Shown: positions 45,331-53,740 of the stretch, one piece after another
How positions within the stretch are numbered: the first letter of the stretch is position 1
How the letters are laid out: the number at the start of each line of letters is the position of its first letter
NCBI GenBank assembly: GCA_964445115.1
Contig: CAYUJU010000001.1
Location: 264,694-328,693 of the forward strand
Length of the DNA stretch: 64,000 nucleotides
Direction of reading: 5' to 3'
Source: CAIJXJ01 sp964445115
GTDB taxonomy: Bacteria > Pseudomonadota > Gammaproteobacteria > Burkholderiales > Methylophilaceae
Program-made: the position numbers and the translations under genes
The notes under the pieces: model-generated
Told to the model about the DNA's origin: nothing
Seen by the model: the letters and a program-made list of their open reading frames with translations, nothing else
Database searches by the model: none

Positions 45331-45603
45331 CGCCGTATCGATCTGCCCGTTTTCCAGACGGTAGATCCATGCCAGCAATTCGGCCACGGCCAGATACAGT
45401 TGGGGCGGAATGTGCTGATCCAGATCCACCTGCATCAGCAACGACACCAGTTCCGGTGATTCGTGCACGTACACCCCGGCATCCCGCGCCCGCTCGATAA
45501 TCGCCTCGGCCAGTAGCCCCCGGCCTTTGGCCACCACCTTGGGGGCGGATTGCCCGGCCTGATAGGCCAGTGCCACGGCGAGTTGGCGAGTATCCTTAGC
45601 CAT
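45313..45603 (-). CDS. FlhB C-terminal-like flagellar protein (FhlB type)
   Basis: A 96-residue protein matching only the cytoplasmic C-terminal domain of FlhB, the export-switch component (AVALAYQAGQSAPKVVAKGRG and ARDAGVYVHESPELVSLL). The autocleavage NPTH motif of FlhB is absent. The corresponding position carries GQSAPKV. Such stand-alone homologues occur next to fliK genes. It overlaps the FliK-like gene by eight bases. A substitute or modulator role in substrate switching is inferred. Confidence 0.88.
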   Translation of the reverse strand: MAKDTRQLAVALAYQAGQSAPKVVAKGRGLLAEAIIERARDAGVYVHESPELVSLLMQVDLDQHIPPQLYLAVAELLAWIYRLENGQIDTASEHLA

Positions 45604-46747
45604 GCTGAATCGTCACGCCAGACAACGCCAGCCCGGAGGTCTGGAAGCGGTCAGCCAGTGCGCGCTGTTGCTGACGCATCAGCTCCACCGTTTGCGGCGC
45701 ATCGGACGCGATATCCAGTTGAATGCGCCCGTCGACAAACGCCAGCTTCGCGTTCACGCCGCCCAAGGTAGGCAATTCGAGATACAACTGCGTATGCCAG
45801 GTGGGCGACTCCCCCTCTGCCCCGTTGCCACTGCGCCGCGCATCTTCCTCAATCTCCCACTGCATGGTCTGCCCGGGCCACACCTCACCCTGCCAGATCA
45901 CTTGCCGGGTATCCAGCGCATGCAATTGCTGTTGAATCAAAGGCACGGACTGGGGATGGACGGCTGCATCACCCGCAGCCCCCACATCCAGTTTCATCGT
46001 GGCAGAGTGCGCCAAGTTCGGCTGGGCAGACAATTCGTTTGCTCGCACAGGGGGAGGCATCGGGGTCAGCTGCCCTTGCGGCTCCTGACGCAAAGCCTGC
46101 AACGTACGCTCACCATTCAGCCACTGCACCTGATGGGCCTCATAAAACAGACCGCTTTGCGACAACGCTGTCCGCAACCCGCGCGCCAGTTGCAACACAT
46201 CAGTAGGCGCTGTCTGCAATAACGGAGTCGCGCTGGAAATCTGGGCAGCATTCCCCCTGGCAAGTTGCGACGGCAAATCATCCCCCGTCCCCATGGCTGT
46301 CAAGCGGGCTGCTGAAGGCGAGATCGGCGACTGCATGGCCTGCTGGGACGGAGCAAGGGGCGTTTGCGAGGCGCTATTCGCCTGTTGCAACAGATTGCCA
46401 AGCAGTTTCCCCGCTTCGCTCAGGTTCACCGGCACGCCGGTCGGATTGGCGGGCATCTGGGGCAGATCACGCAGCAAAGCGAATGTCAGGCGTGGGGAAT
46501 TGGAAATGTAGGTCAGTTGCAACTGCTCGCCCGGCTGCGTATTGCGGGGCAGATTCAAGTCCAGCATCTGGTCCTCGACCATCACCTGGAACCGGCCGTT
46601 GGGCAGGCTGGCAATTACGTGCGCCGGCAACTGCTGCCCCGGCGTCCACTGCGGCGTGCCGACCGCATGGTCCGCCACCTCGATCAGCGGTGGCGCGGAG
46701 GTCTTGATCAGCAGTTGCAGCTGATTCTGGATGTCGTTATGGATCAC
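45596..46747 (-). CDS. FliK-like flagellar hook-length control protein
   Basis: A 383-residue protein with a Gln/Ala/Pro-rich, low-complexity middle and a C-terminal Flg_hook domain (about 290-383) containing YLELPTLGGVNAKLAFVDGRIQLD and ending near FQTSGLALSGVTIQHG. This is the layout of FliK-type rulers, which measure hook length during export. The N-terminal region has a regular beta-rich look. It is flanked by the FlhB-like gene and the DUF2802 gene with small overlaps. Confidence 0.82.
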   Translation of the reverse strand: MIHNDIQNQLQLLIKTSAPPLIEVADHAVGTPQWTPGQQLPAHVIASLPNGRFQVMVEDQMLDLNLPRNTQPGEQLQLTYISNSPRLTFALLRDLPQMPANPTGVPVNLSEAGKLLGNLLQQANSASQTPLAPSQQAMQSPISPSAARLTAMGTGDDLPSQLARGNAAQISSATPLLQTAPTDVLQLARGLRTALSQSGLFYEAHQVQWLNGERTLQALRQEPQGQLTPMPPPVRANELSAQPNLAHSATMKLDVGAAGDAAVHPQSVPLIQQQLHALDTRQVIWQGEVWPGQTMQWEIEEDARRSGNGAEGESPTWHTQLYLELPTLGGVNAKLAFVDGRIQLDIASDAPQTVELMRQQQRALADRFQTSGLALSGVTIQHG

Positions 46748-47121
46748 TCACGGGTTCCATGCATGGAGACGATCAGTTCCGCCTCGCCACGCGAGATGCC
46801 GCAAGTGGCGGAAATCCTGTCGACATCGCGCCCCTGGCGCGCCAACTGGATCGCGCGTTGGTAAGGCGACAACTCTTCAACGGGCTCCTCCGCGGCTGGT
46901 GCACCCCGTGCCTCCAGCGCTGCAAGACGCGCCTTGAGCTGCTCTATTTCCTCACGCAATTCAAGCTCCACCCGTTTTTCCTGAATCAAGCCCAGCCAGC
47001 GCGGCTTGCGCAAAGGGCTGCCGCCCGTGCGCATCAGCAACAGCATTTCGGCGATGTAAACGGCGAGAATGATGGCGACAACCACCAGCAACTCGCGCCA
47101 GGTAATGACGATGGTTTCCAC
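46744..47121 (-). CDS. DUF2802 protein
   Basis: A 125-residue protein with one N-terminal membrane segment (about 10-30, LLVVVAIILAVYIAEMLLLM), a coiled-coil Glu/Lys-rich stretch, and a C-terminal helix-turn-helix-like part with YQRAIQLARQGRDVDRISATCGISRGEAELI. This matches DUF2802, which is repeatedly found beside flagellar fliK-type genes. It overlaps the FliK-like gene by four bases. The function is unknown. Confidence 0.82.
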   Translation of the reverse strand: METIVITWRELLVVVAIILAVYIAEMLLLMRTGGSPLRKPRWLGLIQEKRVELELREEIEQLKARLAALEARGAPAAEEPVEELSPYQRAIQLARQGRDVDRISATCGISRGEAELIVSMHGTRE

Positions 47122-47159
47122 GCAAAGCCTTTCGATTCGGGATGCTTCAGAGTATCACA

Positions 47160-47339
47160 TCAAGCGTAATCATCGATGTGGCCGTCCTGCTGTGGTGGGG
47201 TTTTACGCGAAGGCTCGCGCTCAGGCGAGCGTTTCTCACGCTTCCGCGGCTCCACGAAATCCTCACGGCCCGGCGGCCGCTTGAACGGCATAATGGGCAT
47301 GTTGTAATCATGGATAGGCTCAACCGGTTCCGTCGCCAT
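47160..47339 (-). CDS. 59-residue uncharacterised polar protein
   Basis: A short open frame (MATEPVEPIHDYNMPIMPFK at the start) with a perfect GGAGGT ribosome site six bases before the ATG. The protein is very polar, rich in Arg, Glu, Pro and Lys, has no hydrophobic segment and ends DDYA, so it is probably disordered. It lies upstream of the DUF2802, FliK-like and FlhB-like series with a 38-base gap. The open frame continues upstream, but with no ribosome site. I do not recognise it. Confidence 0.65.
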   Translation of the reverse strand: MATEPVEPIHDYNMPIMPFKRPPGREDFVEPRKREKRSPEREPSRKTPPQQDGHIDDYA

Positions 47340-47475
47340 CTCGCACCTCCAGCACCCCAGCCGGGCACCGTGACTTGTATTGACTGACATAACGGCAGCA
47401 AACACATTTGCTTTACATCATGACAGCATAAGCGCGTATTGAGTTTCGCCAATACTGGGGAGAATCATCAGGTGA

Positions 47476-47565
47476 TGGCGGAAGCGGTGAGATTCGAACT
47501 CACGGAGGGCTCACACCCTCGGCGGTTTTCAAGACCGCTGCCTTAAACCACTCGGCCACGCTTCC
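47476..47565 (-). tRNA. tRNA-Ser(TGA)
   Basis: The minus strand folds as a class II tRNA. The acceptor GGAAGCG pairs with CGCTTCC, then G as discriminator and an encoded CCA. The anticodon arm with loop CTTGAAA gives anticodon TGA (reads UCA-type codons). A long variable arm (GAGGGTGTGAGCCCTC) and the T-loop GTTCGAATC are present. It lies between the small flagellar-side gene and def. Confidence 0.95.
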
Positions 47566-47623
47566 GGATTGTGTTGTTGATGCCAGCCGACCTGCGCTGG
47601 CGGGTCGCATTCTACCAGACAGT

Positions 47624-48157
47624 TCAATCGTCTTGTATGTTCTGCCCGGGAAATAGCACGTCGGTGAACCCAAAACGGCTGAGGTCGCGGATGCGCATGG
47701 GGTAAAGGATACCGTCCAGATGATCGCACTCGTGCTGCACCACGCGGGCATGAAATCCGCTCGCGACACGGTCAATCACGTTGCCCTGCGGGTCGAATCC
47801 ACGATAGTGCAATTGGGTATAACGCGGCACGACGCCACGAAAGCCCGGCACTGACAGGCACCCTTCCCAGCCATCTTCCATCTCCTCCGACAACGGTGTC
47901 AGAGTCGGATTGATCAGGATGGTATAGGGCACTTGTTCTGCGTCGGGATAGCGCGGATTGGCGCCGACGCCGAAAATCACCACGCGCAGGCTGACGCCGA
48001 TCTGAGGGGCGGCAATACCGGCGCCGTCCATGGCGGCCATGGTGTCATGCATGTCCTGAATCAGCGCATGCAGCTCAGGGGTGTCGAACGTTGCGACTTC
48101 CGCTGCCCGCTGCAGCAGCAGCGGGTCCCCCATGCGCAATACGGGCTTAACGGGCAT
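47624..48157 (-). CDS. def: Peptide deformylase
   Basis: A 177-residue metalloenzyme removing the formyl group from new peptides. The three motifs are GAGIAAPQIG, EGCLSVPG and HECDHLDG, all intact. The ATG at 48157 gives MPVKPVLRMGDPLLLQ; the frame is open further upstream inside mtnP, but that part is unlike deformylases. It overlaps the mtnP end by 11 bases. Being second to mtnP and separate from fmt, it may be an extra copy. Confidence 0.95.
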   Translation of the reverse strand: MPVKPVLRMGDPLLLQRAAEVATFDTPELHALIQDMHDTMAAMDGAGIAAPQIGVSLRVVIFGVGANPRYPDAEQVPYTILINPTLTPLSEEMEDGWEGCLSVPGFRGVVPRYTQLHYRGFDPQGNVIDRVASGFHARVVQHECDHLDGILYPMRIRDLSRFGFTDVLFPGQNIQDD

Positions 48158-48893
48158 GCAGTGCCACCAGGTGTTCGAGGATGTTGCGCACACGATCCAT
48201 GGAAGCCGCCACGACGGTCTGGATTTGATCGTAGTGGATCTTTGTCGCGCTATCGCCACGCCCGGCAGCATGGTTGGCGACGACGCAGACCGCTGCGTAT
48301 TCGATGCCGATTTCGCGGGCCAAGGCAGCTTCCGGCATGCCGGTCATGCCGACCATGGTAGCGCCATCCCGATCCAGGCGATTGATCTCGGCCGTCGTTT
48401 CCAGCCGCGGCCCTTGCACGGCAGCGTAGGTACCGCCGTCGACGAAGGGCTCGGCCGACAGCTTTGCCGCCTGCATGCACAAGGCGCGCAATGACGCGGA
48501 GTAAGGTTGGGTGAAATCGATGTGCGTCACCGCTTGGTCTATCCCATCGTGGTAGGTGTTTTTACGACCGTAGGTATAGTCGATGATCTGGTCCGGCATC
48601 GCGATGGCACCGGGCACCAGTTCGGGCGCGATGCCGCCCACCGTGGCCACCGACACGACATCCCGTACACCTTGGGAATGCAGGGCCCACATGTTGGCGC
48701 GGTAGTTGACCAGATGCGGGGGAATAGTATGCCCGTAGCCGTGGCGTGCCAGAAACACAACCTGATGGTTGTTGATGTTGCCGAAGGTGAGCGCACCCGA
48801 GGGCTCGCCGTAAGGCGTACGGATGACCTGGCGATGGGTGATTTCCAGGTTGGCGAGTTGCGTGAGGCCGGTGCCGCCGATAATACCGAGCAT
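48147..48893 (-). CDS. S-methyl-5'-thioinosine / methylthioadenosine phosphorylase family
   Basis: A 248-residue nucleoside phosphorylase of the MTAP/PNP family. It opens IGGTGLTQLANLEITHRQV and has VATVGGIAPELVPG, the phosphate-site-type region RHGYGHTIPPH, and MVGMTGMPEAALARE. In the purine pocket it has VVANHAAG, with Asn where adenine-specific enzymes have Asp, suggesting 6-oxopurine (methylthioinosine) preference. It salvages methylthio nucleosides from polyamine and SAM use. I chose the start at 48893 (MLGIIGGTG). Confidence 0.85.
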   Translation of the reverse strand: MLGIIGGTGLTQLANLEITHRQVIRTPYGEPSGALTFGNINNHQVVFLARHGYGHTIPPHLVNYRANMWALHSQGVRDVVSVATVGGIAPELVPGAIAMPDQIIDYTYGRKNTYHDGIDQAVTHIDFTQPYSASLRALCMQAAKLSAEPFVDGGTYAAVQGPRLETTAEINRLDRDGATMVGMTGMPEAALAREIGIEYAAVCVVANHAAGRGDSATKIHYDQIQTVVAASMDRVRNILEHLVALHAR

Positions 48894-48964
48894 GAGGTTT
48901 TTCCTGAGAGGTTTTGTCGCATTGTAGCGCAAGAGCCGCCGGGATTTTATGGCATACTTCGCGC

Positions 48965-49807
48965 ATGAATTCCGTCACGCAAGCCAGTCTGGCGCTCGCC
49001 AACCAGCATTACGAAAATTTCCCGGTCGCCTCCGCCCTGTTGCCGATGCGGCTGCGCAAACCTATCGGCCTGATCTACAGCTTTGCCCGACAGGCGGATG
49101 ACTTCGCCGACGAAGGTGATCTCATGCCGGAGCAGCGTCTGGCCCTGCTGGACGGTTTCCGTCAGGAGTTGCACTTCATCCGTGATGGCGCAACGCCTCA
49201 GACCGAGTTTTTCGTCACGTTATCGGCCATGATACGGGAACACCAGTTGCCGCTGGAACCGTTCTACGATCTGCTGGACGCCTTCAGCCAGGATGTCGTC
49301 AAGACGCGCTACGAAAACTTCGGCGAGGTGATGGAGTATTGCCGACGCTCCGCCAACCCGATCGGGCGGCTGTTGCTGCACCTCTACGGTGAGGCGACAC
49401 CGCGCAATATCGGCTACTCGGATGCCATCTGCGCTTCGCTCCAGATCATCAACTTCCTGCAGGATGTCGCCATCGACTACCGGAAAGATCGTATCTACTT
49501 CCCGCAGGACGAAATGAAGAAATTCCGCATCACGGAAGCCCAGATCGCGCGTGGTGACGCCAGCGGCACCTGGTCGGCCTTCATGCAATTCGAAATCGAG
49601 CGTGCACGCAAACTGCTGCAGGCCGGCGCGCCACTCGGCCTGGCATTACCCGGACGCATCGGGCTGGAGATGCGCACGATTATCGCCGGTGGCGAAACCA
49701 TCCTGCGCAAGCTACATCAGCACCGTGGCGACATGTTCCAGCACCGCCCGGTACTGAAGCCATGGGATTGGGCGCGCATGCTGTTCAAGGCGGTACGCAA
49801 AAAATGA
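48965..49807 (+). CDS. hpnC: Squalene synthase-type HpnC (hydroxysqualene synthase)
   Basis: A 280-residue prenyl synthase of the hopanoid pathway that turns presqualene diphosphate into hydroxysqualene. The first Asp motif is RQADDFADEG and the second is LQDVAIDYRKDRIYFP. The start MNSVTQASLALANQHYENFP is typical of HpnC, but no clear ribosome site precedes it. It overlaps hpnD by four bases. The 71-base gap to the divergent mtnP holds the promoters. Confidence 0.93.
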   Translation: MNSVTQASLALANQHYENFPVASALLPMRLRKPIGLIYSFARQADDFADEGDLMPEQRLALLDGFRQELHFIRDGATPQTEFFVTLSAMIREHQLPLEPFYDLLDAFSQDVVKTRYENFGEVMEYCRRSANPIGRLLLHLYGEATPRNIGYSDAICASLQIINFLQDVAIDYRKDRIYFPQDEMKKFRITEAQIARGDASGTWSAFMQFEIERARKLLQAGAPLGLALPGRIGLEMRTIIAGGETILRKLHQHRGDMFQHRPVLKPWDWARMLFKAVRKK

Positions 49808-50640
49808 CGCCTCAAGACTATTGCCAGCAAAAAGCCGCCGCCAGCGGTTCCAGCTTTTATTACAGCTTTCTGTTCCTTCCCAAGCCGAAACGTGAGGCCA
49901 TCACTGCCCTATACGCCTTTTGCCGCGAGGTCGATGATGTCGTCGACGAATGCACCGACCCGCAGGTCGCCCGCACCACGTTGGCCTGGTGGCGCAGCGA
50001 AATCGCCAACCTGTTTGCCGGCACGCCGCAGCACCCGGTCACGCAAGCGCTGAAAGACGCGATCCACACCTACGACATGGCCGAGGAACACTTCCTCGAA
50101 ATCATCGACGGCATGGAGATGGACCTCGACCAGAACCGCTACCACGACTTCAAGGAACTGCAACTGTATTGCTACCGGGTCGCCAGCGTCGTCGGCCTGC
50201 TGTCCGCTTCGATTTTCGGCTACAGCGACCGCAAGACGTTGAAATACGCGCACGACCTCGGCATGGCGTTCCAGCTCACCAACATCATCCGTGACGTGGG
50301 CGAAGACGCCCGCCGTGGCCGCATTTACCTGCCCGCCGACGAAATGGCGCAATTCGGCGTAACAGAGGCCGATATCCTGCAGGGGCATGAATCCGACGCG
50401 GTGCGCCGCCTGCTCGAATTCCAGATCGCCCGCGCGCAGGAAACCTACGACCGGGCGTTTGCCGCACTGCCTGCCGCCGACCGGCGCGACCAGCGTACAG
50501 GGTTGATCATGGCCGCCATTTACCGCACGGTGCTCGATGAAATCCAGCGTGGTGGCTGCGAGAAAGTCCTCAACCAGCGCGTATCCCTGACACCACTGCG
50601 CAAGCTCTGGCTGGCCTGGAAAACCTGGGTTTCTGTCTGA
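49804..50640 (+). CDS. hpnD: Presqualene diphosphate synthase HpnD
   Basis: A 278-residue all-helical prenyltransferase joining two farnesyl diphosphates to presqualene diphosphate. FCREVDDVVDEC and NIIRDVGEDARRGRIYLP are the two metal-binding motifs, and it starts MTPQDYCQQKAAASGSSFYY. The ATG overlaps the hpnC stop (ATGA). With HpnC and HpnE it makes squalene by the three-step bacterial route. The cyclase gene shc is not in this window. Confidence 0.94.
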   Translation: MTPQDYCQQKAAASGSSFYYSFLFLPKPKREAITALYAFCREVDDVVDECTDPQVARTTLAWWRSEIANLFAGTPQHPVTQALKDAIHTYDMAEEHFLEIIDGMEMDLDQNRYHDFKELQLYCYRVASVVGLLSASIFGYSDRKTLKYAHDLGMAFQLTNIIRDVGEDARRGRIYLPADEMAQFGVTEADILQGHESDAVRRLLEFQIARAQETYDRAFAALPAADRRDQRTGLIMAAIYRTVLDEIQRGGCEKVLNQRVSLTPLRKLWLAWKTWVSV

Positions 50641-50664
50641 GACCCCGTCAAAACGCAGCCCGCC

Positions 50665-52038
50665 GTGTCCCACCCGCCGATCCACGACCACAAGACTGAC
50701 CCCGACTTTCTGGCCCCGTGGGAGCAAGCGTTCGACCGCGTGCTCTCGCCCTTTGAAGACTTCATCCATCGCCAGACCACGACCGGCCTGATCCTGATGT
50801 TGTCCGCCGTGGTCGCGGTGCTGATCGCCAACAGCGCCCTGGCGCAAGCCTATCTCCATCTGACCCACACCCCGATGGCACTCCGGGTCGGCGACTGGTC
50901 GCTAGGCATGAGCCTGCACCATTTCATCAACGATGGGCTGATGGCGCTGTTTTTCTTCGTGGTTGGGCTGGAACTCAAGCGCGAAATGCTGGTGGGAGAA
51001 CTCGCCAAGCCGCGGCAGGCAGCCCTGCCCATCGTCGCCGCACTAGGCGGCATGGTAGCCCCGGCGCTGATCTACCTGGCCTTCAACCCAACGGGCATCG
51101 CCGCGGCCGGATGGGGAATTCCGATGGCCACCGACATCGCCTTTGCCATCGGCGCACTGGTATTGCTGGCCTCGCGCGTGCCGCGTACCCTGATCACCTT
51201 TCTGGTTGCGCTCGCGATCGTGGATGATCTCGGCGCGGTGGTCGTGATCGCCCTGTTTTACACGGACCAGATCGTAATGTCCGCCCTGCTCGCAGCGGTG
51301 GGTCTGACCGCGCTGCTGCTGATATTCAACCGTGCCGGCATCCGCATGCTGACGCCCTATTTCCTCGTCGCCCTGCTGCTGTGGTACGCCTTGCTGCAAT
51401 CCGGCGTGCATGCCACGCTGGCGGGCGTCATCGCAGCCTTTACCATTCCTGCTTACCCCAAATACGATCCCGAGCACTTCAGCACTCGCATCGGCAACCT
51501 ACTGGAAGCCTTCGGCAACAGCCGCCAACGTGACGGCAACATCATGACCAACGACGAAATGCGCCTGATTGCACAACAGGTCGAGCAGCACGCCCAAAAA
51601 CTCGGCACGCCGCTGCAACGCCTGGAACAGTTCTGGCACCTGCCGGTGGCTTTCCTCGTCATCCCTGCCTTCGCGTTGGTCAACGCTGGCATTCCCTTCT
51701 CGTTCGACACGCTGCCTTCCACGCTGGCCCACCCGGTCACGCTCGGCGTCATGCTGGGCCTGGTCGGCGGTAAATGCCTAGGCATCACCGCAGCCAGTTG
51801 GCTGGCCCTCGAGTGCGGTCTGGGCGAGTTGCCAGCTGGCACCCGCTTTAGCCAGATCGCGGCGGTCTCCCTCATGGGGGGCATCGGGTTCACCATGGCC
51901 ATTTTTATCGCCGAACTCGGGTTTGCCGGCGAAGCTGAGCTCCTGCTGATGGCCAAGACCGGCATCCTGCTCGCCTCGCTGCTGGCCGGGGCAGCCGGCT
52001 TCGTCGCCCTGTGGTGGCTGGGACGTGCCCGTGGCTGA
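50665..52038 (+). CDS. nhaA: Na+/H+ antiporter NhaA
   Basis: A 457-residue antiporter with about 12 membrane segments. The ion-binding Asp pair lies in ALAIVDDLGAVVVIALFY, and the typical GLELKREMLVGEL and GWGIPMATDIAFAIGAL stretches are present. It exports sodium in exchange for protons. The start is GTG and a clear ribosome site is lacking. The gene lies between hpnD and hpnE and its last 14 bases overlap the hpnE start, so it appears to be read as part of the squalene unit. Confidence 0.93.
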   Translation: MSHPPIHDHKTDPDFLAPWEQAFDRVLSPFEDFIHRQTTTGLILMLSAVVAVLIANSALAQAYLHLTHTPMALRVGDWSLGMSLHHFINDGLMALFFFVVGLELKREMLVGELAKPRQAALPIVAALGGMVAPALIYLAFNPTGIAAAGWGIPMATDIAFAIGALVLLASRVPRTLITFLVALAIVDDLGAVVVIALFYTDQIVMSALLAAVGLTALLLIFNRAGIRMLTPYFLVALLLWYALLQSGVHATLAGVIAAFTIPAYPKYDPEHFSTRIGNLLEAFGNSRQRDGNIMTNDEMRLIAQQVEQHAQKLGTPLQRLEQFWHLPVAFLVIPAFALVNAGIPFSFDTLPSTLAHPVTLGVMLGLVGGKCLGITAASWLALECGLGELPAGTRFSQIAAVSLMGGIGFTMAIFIAELGFAGEAELLLMAKTGILLASLLAGAAGFVALWWLGRARG

Positions 52039-53344
52039 TACCCCCGATGTAGGTTCATCTAGTGTCGCCGTCATCGGTGGCGGCTGGGCGGGGCTCGCCG
52101 CCGCGGCGACACTGACCAGCCACGGTGTTCCCGTCACGCTGCTCGAATCCGCCCCGCATCTCGGCGGGCGTGCTCGCAACATTACATGGCAAGGAAACAC
52201 GCTGGATAACGGCCAGCACATCCTGCTCGGTGCCTATCACGAAACCCTGGCGCTGATGCAACTGGTGGGTCTGAATGTAGATCGCGTGCTGCGGCGCCTT
52301 CCACTTCGGCTACTGGTGCTGGACGAACTGGATCTGAATACGGCGTCCCTGCCCGCCCCGTTGCACCTCCTGGTCGGACTGTTGCGTGCCAAAGGCATCA
52401 ATCGCGCGGAACGCCTCGCCGCGCTGCGCCTGATGGTCAGTCTCAAGCTCAGCGGATTCAAGATTACACCAGACCTGCCGCTGGCGCAGTTTCTCGCGTA
52501 CAGACAACAGCCAGAACGCCTGACCGCCCTGCTCTGGGAGCCGCTCTGCCTCGCCGCACTCAACACGCCGCTATCCACGGCGAGCACCCAGGTGTTCCTG
52601 AATGTGTTGCGCGATAGTTTTTCGCGGAGCCGGCACGATAGCGACCTGCTGCTTCCCGCCAGCGGTTTGTCTGACCTGTTTCCGGCTGCGGCAGCGGCCT
52701 ATATCCAGCGCTTGGGCGGCACCGTACGCACCGGCACCCGCGTCTCCGGCATCTCGCGTCACGGCGAGGGCTACGCTCTCGAAACCGCAGAGGGCAGCGC
52801 CGTGTTTTCGCATGTCATCGCCGCCGTTTCGCCGTGGCAACTCCCTGAACTGACAGCCGCGCTCCCTGAGTTGGCAAATGCCGCCAACCTGGCAGCAGCA
52901 CTGGAATACCAGCCCATCTGCACGGTCTACCTGCAATACGCCCCGAGCGCCACGCTGCCCTACCCCATGCTAGCTCTGCACGGCGGCATCACGCAATGGG
53001 TGCTGGATCGCGGCCAACTACTCGGGCAGCACGGGTTGATGGCCGTCGTTATCAGTGCAGAAGGCCACCATCGCCAGCTGACCCAGGATGCGCTGGCCGC
53101 CACCATCATGGACGAATTGCGCACCGCCATGCCATCACTCGGTGATCCCCTGTGGCGCAAGGTAGTCACCGAAAAACGCGCCACGTTCGCCTGCAAACCC
53201 GCGCTGCAACGGCCACCGCAGCAGACCACCCTAGCCAATTTCCATCTCGCCGGCGACTACACGGCCGGCGATTATCCTGCGACCCTCGAAGGCGCGGTGC
53301 GCAGCGGTGTAAAATGCGCGCAACTTGTGCTGAAAGGCTGCTGA
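52025..53344 (+). CDS. hpnE: Hydroxysqualene dehydroxylase HpnE
   Basis: A 439-residue FAD-dependent amine-oxidase-fold protein that reduces hydroxysqualene to squalene. The Rossmann motif is VIGGGWAGLAAAATL with LLESAPHLGGRA, and the C-terminal FAD contact is NFHLAGDYTAGDYPATLEGA. The start GTG at 52025 lies inside nhaA; a second GTG at 52031 is possible. Its stop is directly followed by the start of the holin-like gene. Confidence 0.93.
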   Translation: MPVADTPDVGSSSVAVIGGGWAGLAAAATLTSHGVPVTLLESAPHLGGRARNITWQGNTLDNGQHILLGAYHETLALMQLVGLNVDRVLRRLPLRLLVLDELDLNTASLPAPLHLLVGLLRAKGINRAERLAALRLMVSLKLSGFKITPDLPLAQFLAYRQQPERLTALLWEPLCLAALNTPLSTASTQVFLNVLRDSFSRSRHDSDLLLPASGLSDLFPAAAAAYIQRLGGTVRTGTRVSGISRHGEGYALETAEGSAVFSHVIAAVSPWQLPELTAALPELANAANLAAALEYQPICTVYLQYAPSATLPYPMLALHGGITQWVLDRGQLLGQHGLMAVVISAEGHHRQLTQDALAATIMDELRTAMPSLGDPLWRKVVTEKRATFACKPALQRPPQQTTLANFHLAGDYTAGDYPATLEGAVRSGVKCAQLVLKGC

Positions 53345-53740
53345 ATGCATCACCACCTGACCGATTTCCTGACCAACTGGGCCATCATGAGCCTGGCGCT
53401 CTGGGTCGCCAGTTTCCTGTTCAGTGGACTCAAATTCTCCGGTCCCGGTGCCCTGCTGGTCTCGGCCCTTCTGCTGGGCTTCGCCAACGCGATCCTGCGA
53501 CCGCTGCTGGTCATCCTGACGCTACCATTGACGCTGGTCACTTTCGGCCTGTTTCTGCTGGTGATCAACGCCATGATGATTCAACTCGTATCCACGCTGG
53601 TCAAAGGCTTCAAGCTTTCGGGCTTCTGGACGGCATTCTTCGCCAGCATTTTTATCGCCGCCTTCGGCTTTTTCATCGAACTCATGATCCCGGGCAGTTC
53701 CCCGGTGGTCATTCCATCCGGCAGGACCATCAGCATATGA
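53345..53740 (+). CDS. Phage-holin-type (YvlD-like) membrane protein
   Basis: A 131-residue protein with four hydrophobic segments (about 12-30, 37-58, 60-80, 93-113), an N-terminal MHHHLTDFLTNWAIMSLALW, and the conserved GFANAILRPLLVILTLPLT of the phage holin 4 superfamily that includes YvlD. These are chromosomal membrane proteins unrelated to lysis. Its ATG follows the hpnE stop without a gap, and its stop overlaps the SDR start. The function is unknown. Confidence 0.85.
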   Translation: MHHHLTDFLTNWAIMSLALWVASFLFSGLKFSGPGALLVSALLLGFANAILRPLLVILTLPLTLVTFGLFLLVINAMMIQLVSTLVKGFKLSGFWTAFFASIFIAAFGFFIELMIPGSSPVVIPSGRTISI

